Shown piece by piece: positions 7,148 through 13,911 of a DNA stretch of 14,539 nt (its first letter is position 1; every line of letters starts with the position of its first letter). The position numbers and the translations under genes were made by a program. Source of the DNA: Microcaldota archaeon (lineage in GTDB: Archaea > Micrarchaeota > Micrarchaeia > Micrarchaeales > CABMGC01); contig JAKACG010000014.1 in assembly GCA_021821605.1 (NCBI GenBank), forward strand, positions 1 to 14,539, read 5' to 3'. A model generated the notes under the pieces. It searched no databases and was not told the DNA's origin. It worked only from the letters and a program-made list of their open reading frames with translations.

Positions 7148-8488
7148 CTCCATATCAGGATAAAGTGGAAACTTTTCAGCTAACTGCTCTGCTTCGGTCT
7201 TTATTTTTTTGAGCTCCTCTATTGTTTTTATTCTGTCTTTGAAATCCTTAATGTATGCTATACGCTCTTCTTTATCCTTAGGAAGACGCTCGTTGCCAAT
7301 TATTTTTATCACCTCTGAGATCATTCTACCTATATCTTTCATCTCTTTCTCTTTCATGCCCCTTGAGGTAATGGCAGGTGTACCAAGCCTTATGCCGCTT
7401 GGATAAAATGCAGATGAGCTTTCTTTTGGAACTGTGTTTTTATTTAATGTTATTCCAGTAGCATCTAAAGCTTCTTGTGCAAAAACGCCCAGTCCCGGAG
7501 AGAGACTTGTCAGATCAGCAAGGAGCATATGATTATCAGTTCCGTTTGTAACGAGCTTTATTCCATTTTCCATAAGCGATCTTCCGAGCTCTTTTGCATT
7601 AGCTACAACCTGCTTTGCATATGTTCTAAACTCAGGTGTTGAAGCCTGCTTTAGGGCTATTGATATAGCAGCAGTTATATGATCATGAGGTCCTCCTTGC
7701 ATTCCTGGAAAAACAGATTTGTCTATCTTTGAAGCAAGCTCTGGATCTTTTGATATGCCTTTCTTAGTTACCATTATCATTGCTCCTCTAGGACCTCTGA
7801 GAGTTTTGTGTGTTGTGGTTGTAATTATATCTGCATAAGGCTCAGGGCTTTCATGTACGCCTGCTATAACCAACCCAGAGATATGAGAGATATCTGCAGC
7901 TAAATAAGCCCCTACTGAGTTAGCTATATCAGCAAATTCCTTAAAAGGAAGCTTCCTTACATATGCAGTAGATCCTACCCAGATAAGTTTAGGCCTGTTC
8001 TTTTCGGCAAGCTCTTTTGCTTGCTCTATATCTATATAGCCATCATCCTTCACATGATATTGAATGCTTTTAAATAATTGACCAGTTGCACTTGAGCTCC
8101 AACCATGAGTTAAATGACCTCCATCGGTTAAACTCTGACCCATTATTGTATCCCCAGCTTTGCATACCGATAAATAAACCTCCATATTTGCAGGAGAGCC
8201 TGAGTATGGCTGTACATTCACATGCTCTACATTAAATAAAGACTTTGCACGAGATATTGCAAGGCGTTCTATTCCGTCTATAAACTCGTTACCTCCATAA
8301 TATCTCTTACCTGGATAGCCTTCGGAGTATTTATTTGTAAGAATACTACCCATCGCTTGCATAACCGCTTCACTTGTAAAGTTCTCTGAAGGTATTAGTT
8401 CAAGTGAGGTTTTTTGCCTGTGCAACTCCTTTTTGAATAGATCAAAAATTTCTTCATCTTCCTCTTTTACTCTTGAAAGCCAGTTCAT
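7142..8488 (-). CDS. glyA: Serine hydroxymethyltransferase
   Basis: This PLP enzyme interconverts serine plus tetrahydrofolate with glycine plus 5,10-methylene-tetrahydrofolate, the one-carbon donor ThyA needs. The 448-residue protein is full length. Lys228 in TTTTHKTLRGPRG forms the Schiff base with PLP. Asp199 (AADISH) pairs with the pyridine nitrogen, and His125 (GGHLTHG) stacks on the ring. LIPSENF and the NKYSEGYPGKRYYGG block are the usual N-terminal substrate and PLP segments, and SGIRLGTPA near residue 370 carries the substrate-carboxylate Arg. A charged helical tail follows. It is the last gene of the mcm-protease-glyA operon: its ATG overlaps the upstream stop (ATGA, 8485-8488), which implies translational coupling. 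It faces folA and thyA from the opposite strand, so the three steps of the thymidylate cycle are neighbours but not co-transcribed. Confidence 0.97.
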   Translation of the reverse strand: MNWLSRVKEEDEEIFDLFKKELHRQKTSLELIPSENFTSEAVMQAMGSILTNKYSEGYPGKRYYGGNEFIDGIERLAISRAKSLFNVEHVNVQPYSGSPANMEVYLSVCKAGDTIMGQSLTDGGHLTHGWSSSATGQLFKSIQYHVKDDGYIDIEQAKELAEKNRPKLIWVGSTAYVRKLPFKEFADIANSVGAYLAADISHISGLVIAGVHESPEPYADIITTTTHKTLRGPRGAMIMVTKKGISKDPELASKIDKSVFPGMQGGPHDHITAAISIALKQASTPEFRTYAKQVVANAKELGRSLMENGIKLVTNGTDNHMLLADLTSLSPGLGVFAQEALDATGITLNKNTVPKESSSAFYPSGIRLGTPAITSRGMKEKEMKDIGRMISEVIKIIGNERLPKDKEERIAYIKDFKDRIKTIEELKKIKTEAEQLAEKFPLYPDMEF

Positions 8489-9570
8489 TTTACCAACAAT
8501 TTTTGTTTTTTTATTATTCTTCTTAAAGTAAATAAAAGTGCGCTCATTGAAAGTATGGCAGCCAAAATAAATATCAGTATATAAAACACTTCATTCGGCT
8601 GCTCTAGAATGAAGAAAAGCGCAAATGCAATGCTTATGAATGAGAAAAGAGGAGGTATAGCAGGCAGACCTACCTTATACTTTCTAAGTATTATCATTGT
8701 AGAGATAACTCCAAGACCTGAAAAAATAACAATCAAAACAGAAAGGAAGATATTTGCCGTTGCTGCGTATGCGCCTGCCGCTACTGCCAAAGGAAGCATT
8801 ATATCACCATTTCCAAGCATAATGCTTGAAACAGAAGGTATACTGCCCATCTTTGTTATTTCTTTTACATGTTCAGAGTAATGTTTATTTTTTTTAAGGA
8901 ACTCACTAAACTCTTTCCTCTCTTTAGGAGTAAACTCTTTTTTAGGGACAGCTTCCATATCTGAAGAGTTTAGCATGAAAGCAAGATTCATATTAACGGC
9001 TTGTTTGGCAAGAGGCAGCATAAACTTAAGGACAAAAACAGCAACATAATCATAAATTGCAAATGCTGCTATTAAAAGATACAGCAAAAGTATATTGCCT
9101 ATGCCCACGCCTATTAGTATTCCCATACCTACACTGCTAAAAATTGTGGTTATGTTTCTTACTCGAGGATTTTCCTTCAACTTTGATTTTATCAATAAAA
9201 GTAAAATAGAAAGTGCTGCGGCTGCAACAAAACCTTCAGTTAATGAAATAAATCCTCCAAAAAAAGACATTACAAATAAATAAAACAAGGCTCCAGAGCC
9301 TAGAAGAACAATGTATGCTTCGAGAATCTTAAACATTACTCCGTTTTTATACATACGCAGCATTAACATCAATATTAAAACGGCTATTATAACATCCAAA
9401 ATCAACGCAAAGATTGTGCTTATTGCGCTTGTAGGAGATGTTGCAATGTTTTCAAGCTGAAAAGCATAAGGTAAACCTAAAACTAGAATGAAAAGCCCAA
9501 TCATCTGCGCCATTAGAAATAACGTGAAGATTGCTGCTATCTGCCTGTTCTCTATTCGTCTTTCTATCAA
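8485..9570 (-). CDS. Presenilin/signal peptide peptidase-like (A22) intramembrane aspartyl protease
   Basis: This 361-residue polytopic membrane protein carries the active-site signature of the presenilin/SPP family, which cleaves transmembrane helices inside the membrane. Hydrophobic segments lie near 11-37, 48-73, 80-103, 113-127, 140-158, 160-188, 249-269, 273-295, 304-322 and 328-347. Asp174 sits in the sixth (AIYDYVAVF, the YD motif) and Asp256 opens the seventh (MLGNGDIML, the GxGD motif). A hydrophilic loop of about 60 residues separates them, as in the family. The ninth starts with LPAIPPL, where the usual PAL is PAI. A tenth hydrophobic segment follows, although presenilins have nine. 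The TTG at 9570 is the only canonical start between the mcm stop and the first membrane segment; a GGTG lies only two bases before it. It sits 12 bases after mcm and overlaps glyA by 4. The substrate is unknown. Confidence 0.85.
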   Translation of the reverse strand: MIERRIENRQIAAIFTLFLMAQMIGLFILVLGLPYAFQLENIATSPTSAISTIFALILDVIIAVLILMLMLRMYKNGVMFKILEAYIVLLGSGALFYLFVMSFFGGFISLTEGFVAAAALSILLLLIKSKLKENPRVRNITTIFSSVGMGILIGVGIGNILLLYLLIAAFAIYDYVAVFVLKFMLPLAKQAVNMNLAFMLNSSDMEAVPKKEFTPKERKEFSEFLKKNKHYSEHVKEITKMGSIPSVSSIMLGNGDIMLPLAVAAGAYAATANIFLSVLIVIFSGLGVISTMIILRKYKVGLPAIPPLFSFISIAFALFFILEQPNEVFYILIFILAAILSMSALLFTLRRIIKKQKLLVK

Positions 9571-9582
9571 AGCACCAATTAT

Positions 9583-11649
9583 TTACATCCCTTCCTCGCT
9601 TCTTCTTACTATTTTTATTACTCCTTGTCTTGGACTGAATATATCGCCGCTTCTTTCTAACTCAGATATATATTTACTAGTTGTGTTTCTATCTATACTT
9701 TGTTTTTCTGCTTCTTCTAATATCCTGGCTATTTTTGCGCTTTCTTCATCATGCTCAAGAGTTTTTATAATGTTTAATATTACATTTATTTTATTTACCT
9801 TTTCTCTAGGCATACCTGTTAAAAGAGTATCTATATCCTTTCTTCCGCCTCTATCTACTGCAAGACTGTTTAGCATGTAATCAAATAAAGAGATTGCAAG
9901 ATCAGCATCTTTTTTCTCTATGACTAAAGCGAGCCTTGTCTTTGCACTAGCTTCAGAGAGCCTTACAAGACCTTCTATTTGTCTTGGAGTCATTGGGACT
10001 GCTCCTTGTTTCATGCCCAGCTTTCTAAGCTCAACGTAGTAATTTAGTATTGTATCGCTAGATTCTTTATCTAACCTTGGAAAAATATTCTTTCGTGCAT
10101 ATGCGACATACTTTCTCAATAATTCAGTACTTATAGGTTGCTTTTCTACTTGAGCATAATCTTGAATCTCGGCTATCTGTGCCCCTGCAGCAGCATGCTG
10201 GGTCATAATATGCGTAGCTATCTGCCTGTCCCTTTCTTCGTCCATTACATCAGTAATTGGAAATATAAGGTCAAATCTTGAAAGTAACGCGGGAGGTATA
10301 TCAAACTGCTCTGCAGGATATGTATTTTTATCAAACCTTCCGTACTTTGGATTTGCCGCTGCAAGAACCGAGGTTTTAGCGCTGAACTTAGCTATTATGC
10401 CTGCCTTAGCTACGCTTATGGACTGCGACTCTAAGGCTTCCAATAATGCAGATTTATCCTCATCTCCTATCTTATCAAACTCGTCTATGCTTACCTCTCC
10501 TCCAGAACCTAGAACAAGCGCTCCTGCTTTTAATGTCCAACCTCCTTCTGAGAACTCATCACGCTCAGCTGCCGCAGTAAGACCAGCTCCGCTTGTAGAT
10601 TTCCCGCTAACATAAATTCCCTTAGGAACTATCTCTGTAACTGCCTGCAGCAATCTTGTTTTTGCGCTGCCAGGATCTCCAATTAAAAGCATATGTATAT
10701 CGCTTCTAATCAACGCGCCATCCACAAGATGCTTATCTGGTGTACCGCCAAATAGTTGTAGTACAAGGGCTTTTTTGATCTCCATATGTCCAAATATAGA
10801 TGGTGCAAGAGACTTTGCTATTTTGTCAAAAATCTGTGGATCTTTTGAAAGGTCTCTTATAATTAATTTATCATCTTCTGAGATCTCAAGTTCCGAGAAC
10901 TCCTTTTGTTTTGTCTTTATTGAAACTGCATCAAAAAACATAGTAAATAAAATCTTATCTTCCTTGCCTCTTGCATTCTTTCTTGGTTTTATCCTTAATA
11001 TACCGGTTATATCTATTCTATCTCCAGGTATTACCTTATTTACTAGATCATCCTCCATCCATACCTCTAATTGCCAGGTCGGAGTACTGCCCTTAAGTCT
11101 TTCCAGTGGATCCTGAACTGCAAGCCTTTGAAGGTTTGAAAATCTGGAACGCTCGGTATCCTGTTTTAAAGAACGTCGTTTACATTGAGGACAGATCTCT
11201 ACTACTGTGTCTCGGTCCATTCTTGTTTCTATGACACCTCCACAGAAAAGGCATTTAAAGTAACCTATACTAACCTTTGGAGTTATCTCTGATCTTTTTA
11301 CCACAAGAGCATCTATAGTCAGAAATTGACCTATATACTCTGAACCTATGTCCTGTATCATTGGAGATTGAGTAGTAACGCCAAAAAATCTTACATAAAT
11401 AGGCTCTTTTGCTTCGGGATCCGGATTCATCTTTGAGAGAGCTGAACTTGCTATTGGAAGCAAATCATCAGGTTTATGAATTAATTGCAGTGCTATGTCG
11501 GTATCAAAACGTTCAAGGTCTTTTATATCTACATAAAGACTTCTGTTTTTTGGATATCCTATGTACATATCCTTTATCTGCTCTGAGTAGTAGGTATTTA
11601 GAAACTCTGTAAACTTCTCCTCTAACTCGGAGCTTGCTATTTCATCCAC
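9583..11649 (-). CDS. mcm: MCM replicative DNA helicase
   Basis: This is the ATP-driven hexameric helicase that unwinds DNA at archaeal replication forks. Numbering from the GTG at 11649 gives 688 residues, normal for archaeal MCM. The N-terminal domain holds a zinc ribbon (Cys133, Cys136, Cys153, Cys156) within an OB fold. The AAA+ core shows Walker A GDPGSAKT (324-331), Walker B VSIDEFDK with Asp389-Glu390, sensor-1 Asn433 (AAANP) and the arginine finger Arg458 (LLSRFD). A winged helix occupies roughly the last 65 residues. There is no intein. A longer reading starts at GTG 11658, but that codon is part of the GGGGGTG ribosome-binding site (11662-11656) and only about 19 bases from the TATA centre. 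GTG 11649, six bases after that site, fits better. It is the first gene of the mcm-protease-glyA operon and diverges from metG. Confidence 0.97.
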   Translation of the reverse strand: MDEIASSELEEKFTEFLNTYYSEQIKDMYIGYPKNRSLYVDIKDLERFDTDIALQLIHKPDDLLPIASSALSKMNPDPEAKEPIYVRFFGVTTQSPMIQDIGSEYIGQFLTIDALVVKRSEITPKVSIGYFKCLFCGGVIETRMDRDTVVEICPQCKRRSLKQDTERSRFSNLQRLAVQDPLERLKGSTPTWQLEVWMEDDLVNKVIPGDRIDITGILRIKPRKNARGKEDKILFTMFFDAVSIKTKQKEFSELEISEDDKLIIRDLSKDPQIFDKIAKSLAPSIFGHMEIKKALVLQLFGGTPDKHLVDGALIRSDIHMLLIGDPGSAKTRLLQAVTEIVPKGIYVSGKSTSGAGLTAAAERDEFSEGGWTLKAGALVLGSGGEVSIDEFDKIGDEDKSALLEALESQSISVAKAGIIAKFSAKTSVLAAANPKYGRFDKNTYPAEQFDIPPALLSRFDLIFPITDVMDEERDRQIATHIMTQHAAAGAQIAEIQDYAQVEKQPISTELLRKYVAYARKNIFPRLDKESSDTILNYYVELRKLGMKQGAVPMTPRQIEGLVRLSEASAKTRLALVIEKKDADLAISLFDYMLNSLAVDRGGRKDIDTLLTGMPREKVNKINVILNIIKTLEHDEESAKIARILEEAEKQSIDRNTTSKYISELERSGDIFSPRQGVIKIVRRSEEGM

Positions 11650-11670
11650 AATTAACACCCCCGTTGCAGA

Positions 11671-11682
11671 GTATTTATATTT
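11671..11682 (-). promoter_or_regulatory. Probable TATA box of mcm
   Basis: On the minus strand this reads AAATATAAATAC, a good box A. It lies about 28 bases from the GTG at 11649, so transcription should begin within a few bases of that codon and the message may be leaderless or nearly so. This spacing speaks against the longer mcm reading from 11658. Confidence 0.5.
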
Positions 11683-11688
11683 GTAAAG

Positions 11689-11697
11689 GAATAAAAG
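11689..11697 (+). promoter_or_regulatory. Possible TATA box of metG
   Basis: GAATAAAAG lies about 45 bases before the metG ATG. A transcription start near 11719 would keep the AGGTG ribosome-binding site (11728-11732). The box is weaker than that of mcm on the opposite strand, and the two promoters sit back to back within about 90 bases. Confidence 0.35.
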
Positions 11698-11737
11698 GTT
11701 GTATTACAAAAGGTTTTATCTGCGGTTAGGTGTTTTA

Positions 11738-13195
11738 ATGAAATATTACATAACAACTCCGATATATTATGTTAATGGCAAACCCCATATAGGTCATGCC
11801 TATACTACAATAATCTCAGATATACTTGCAAGATGGCACAGACTGTGCGGCGAAGATGTTTTTTTCCTTACAGGAACAGATGAGCATGGAGAAAAAATAG
11901 AAAAAGCTGCTGAAAAAGAAGGGCTTGATCCTAAGGCGTTTGTAGATAGAATAGTTTTAGAGTATATTGAAATTTGGAAAAAACTCAATATTTCATATGA
12001 TAAATTTATAAGGACAACTGACAAAAACCATGAAGAAGCAGTAAAGAAATTCATCGAAAGACTTTATGAAAAAGGTGACATATATAAGGGGGAGTATGAA
12101 GGATGGTACTGCGTGCCCGATGAAACCTTCATAACAGAGCTGCAACTCGTAAATGGAAACTGTCCTTTTTGCGGCAGAGAGGTTAAAAAAGTAAGTGAAG
12201 AGACATATTTTTTTAGATTAAGTAAGTATCAGAACAAGATACTTGAGTTTTATGATAAAAATCCTTTGTTTATTTTGCCTACCTCAAAATCAACTGAGAT
12301 AATTAACAGGGTAAAAGGCGGACTAAACGACATAAGCATCACTAGAACAACAATAAAATGGGGCATTCCTTTTCCAATAGATAAAAAACATACAATTTAT
12401 GTATGGGTTGACGCATTAATAAATTATTTAAGTGCTATAAACTGGCCCGAAGATAAGTTCAAGAGTTTTTGGCCTGCAAATGTGCACATAGTAGGCAAAG
12501 AAATAAGTTGGTTTCATACTGTAATATGGCCAGCACTTCTTTTTTCTGCTGAGCTTGAACAGCCAAAAAGTGTTTTTGTACATGGATGGTGGACCGTTGA
12601 AGGTAAAAAAATGAGTAAGTCTTTAGGAAATGTAGTTGACCCTATAGAAATTATTAATAAATATGGACTTGACCAGTTAAGGTACTTCTTTGCAAAGGAG
12701 ATGCCATTTGGAAGCGATGCGGACTTTTCTGAAAAGGCTTTAATAGCAAGGATAAATGGAGAGCTTGTAGATGACCTTGGTAATTTAGTATTTAGGACAT
12801 TAACGCTTGTAGAAAGATTTAATGGAGAGATAAAAGGTGATCCAGAACTAAACAGGACAATAAATATAGATAAAATAAAGCGGTTTATGGATAACCTTGA
12901 TGTTTTTAACGCAATAAATGAGATCTGGTCTATAATAAGAGCGGCTAATAAATATATCAATGAAAAGGAGGTATGGAAATTAAAAGGGGATGAATTATCA
13001 AATGCCCTCTATAACCTTCTTGAGTCAATAAGGATAATTTCCATATTGATAAGTCCATTTATACCAGAGACATCAGAAAAAATAAGAGCACAGATAGGAA
13101 CTGAAAAACAAAATATAGATAACTGTGTTTTTCTTGAGTGGAAGAGCAAAGTAACTAAAAAAGGGCATTTGTTTGAAAAGATAAAAACCGATTAA
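11738..13195 (+). CDS. metG: Methionyl-tRNA synthetase, bacterial-type core
   Basis: The enzyme charges tRNA-Met with methionine. I start at ATG 11738, preceded by AGGTG at 11728-11732, because KYYITTPIYYVNGKPHIGH is the family's usual N-terminus; a TTG 39 bases upstream would add 13 unconserved residues. The 485-residue protein has the HIGH motif at 17-20 and KMSKS at 291-295, separated by a connective peptide with one zinc knuckle. Three of its four usual cysteines are present (Cys125, Cys142, Cys145), and the second is Asp128 (YCVPD). YVWVDALINYL, VHIVGKE and the single knuckle match bacterial (Thermus/Bacillus-like) MetRS better than the longer two-knuckle archaeal/E. coli type. The anticodon-binding helical bundle follows, and the protein ends there with no C-terminal OB-fold tRNA-binding or dimerisation domain. 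Acquisition from bacteria is my inference. It diverges from mcm. Confidence 0.95.
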   Translation: MKYYITTPIYYVNGKPHIGHAYTTIISDILARWHRLCGEDVFFLTGTDEHGEKIEKAAEKEGLDPKAFVDRIVLEYIEIWKKLNISYDKFIRTTDKNHEEAVKKFIERLYEKGDIYKGEYEGWYCVPDETFITELQLVNGNCPFCGREVKKVSEETYFFRLSKYQNKILEFYDKNPLFILPTSKSTEIINRVKGGLNDISITRTTIKWGIPFPIDKKHTIYVWVDALINYLSAINWPEDKFKSFWPANVHIVGKEISWFHTVIWPALLFSAELEQPKSVFVHGWWTVEGKKMSKSLGNVVDPIEIINKYGLDQLRYFFAKEMPFGSDADFSEKALIARINGELVDDLGNLVFRTLTLVERFNGEIKGDPELNRTINIDKIKRFMDNLDVFNAINEIWSIIRAANKYINEKEVWKLKGDELSNALYNLLESIRIISILISPFIPETSEKIRAQIGTEKQNIDNCVFLEWKSKVTKKGHLFEKIKTD

Positions 13196-13245
13196 CAACA
13201 TTGGCAAAAAATACAATACCTTTTACATGTGAAATAATATAGCAA

Positions 13246-13773
13246 TTAAATACTAGACTTTTTTTTCAAAGATATTGAAGCAAGTTCTTCCCAAGAATAA
13301 ACTTTTCCTATTGTTTTGTATAACTTTATCTTGTTTATTGTGATTTTACCTGTGTCTAAAGAGATATTTCTAGCTTCCTTCTTTCTTTCGGCTAAGGAAA
13401 TATCCGAGTATAACAAACTAATATGAGGTTCGTATGTTCTTTCAATTACTTTAAAAAAATTTTCGGTTTTGTTTCTTAGATCTAAAAGTTCTTTATTTTT
13501 TTCTATTTCTAAAAAAATACATTTAAAATAATGAATGTCGGTGTTTATGCTTTTTGAACTCAGATCAAAACAGTACGTATTATCAAAAAATGTTTTAAAA
13601 TTTTTAATTATATTTTTTGTTATAGGTATGCCTTTTATAAGAGTAATATGTGGTTCGAATAATGGAGAACCGTGAATGGCAGATAACTGCGAAATTATTG
13701 GTGTTATTTTTTTTGCTGCATTCTTATCAGGAATAAGCCATATTGAACAACCTATCCCAGAATCGTCCTCCAT
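13246..13773 (-). CDS. 2H-family cyclic phosphodiesterase (plant CPDase-like)
   Basis: This 175-residue soluble protein carries the two H-x-T/S motifs of the 2H phosphoesterase superfamily: His42-Ile-Thr44 in FEPHITLIKG and His117-Ile-Ser119 in YEPHISLLYS. The layout, with an N-terminal SIWLIPD strand, a FEPH motif, an F-x-C-x-F-L segment before the second motif and PHISLLY after it, recalls the eukaryotic cyclic phosphodiesterases (Arabidopsis CPDase). Those enzymes open ADP-ribose 1'',2''-cyclic phosphate, formed when Tpt1-type enzymes remove a 2'-phosphate after tRNA splicing, and also nucleoside 2',3'-cyclic phosphates. It is less like the bacterial/archaeal ThpR (2'-5' RNA ligase) branch. 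The assignment rests on remembered family patterns, so generic RNA 2',3'-cyclic phosphodiesterase remains possible. The ATG at 13773 follows AAGGT by four bases. It converges with metG and diverges from the pilin-like gene. Confidence 0.75.
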   Translation of the reverse strand: MEDDSGIGCSIWLIPDKNAAKKITPIISQLSAIHGSPLFEPHITLIKGIPITKNIIKNFKTFFDNTYCFDLSSKSINTDIHYFKCIFLEIEKNKELLDLRNKTENFFKVIERTYEPHISLLYSDISLAERKKEARNISLDTGKITINKIKLYKTIGKVYSWEELASISLKKKSSI

Positions 13774-13793
13774 GATTACCTTTTGAAGAACAG

Positions 13794-13804
13794 ATATTTA
13801 AATA
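13794..13804 (-). promoter_or_regulatory. Probable TATA box of the cyclic phosphodiesterase gene
   Basis: On the minus strand this reads TATTTAAATAT, a near-perfect palindromic box A. Its centre is 26 bases from the ATG, so the message probably begins at or next to the start codon and would be leaderless. The AAGGT before the ATG may then not be transcribed. Confidence 0.5.
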
Positions 13805-13857
13805 CAGGTATTATCGAACATTATAGTAATTAAATAAACCTTTTAATCTTTTGTATC

Positions 13858-13868
13858 TTATATAAAAC
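13858..13868 (+). promoter_or_regulatory. Probable TATA box of the pilin-like gene
   Basis: TTATATAAAAC is the best box A match in the window. A transcription start about 26 bases on (near 13889) leaves a leader of about 20 bases carrying AAGGA at 13901-13905, six bases before ATG 13912. This combination supports the long reading of the gene downstream. Confidence 0.55.
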
Positions 13869-13911
13869 GATATACGGTCTTGCAAACAACAAATAAAAAT
13901 AAGGAATATGA

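Noticed and set aside
9488..9880. Plus-strand frame of 130 codons opposite the end of mcm and the start of the protease gene
   Set aside because: It is antisense to the conserved MCM C-terminal winged helix and the protease start. Its hydrophobic composition is the mirror of those codons, and it shows no start signal.
11699..11737. Longer MetRS reading from TTG 11699
   Set aside because: It adds 13 residues with no family match and uses a TTG, while ATG 11738 has AGGTG five bases upstream and begins exactly at the conserved MetRS N-terminus.
13774..13911. tRNA or small RNA gene in the longest intergenic gap
   Set aside because: I see no cloverleaf arms, no GTTC-type T-loop and no GC-rich stem. 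The 138 bases are explained by two divergent TATA-box promoters.
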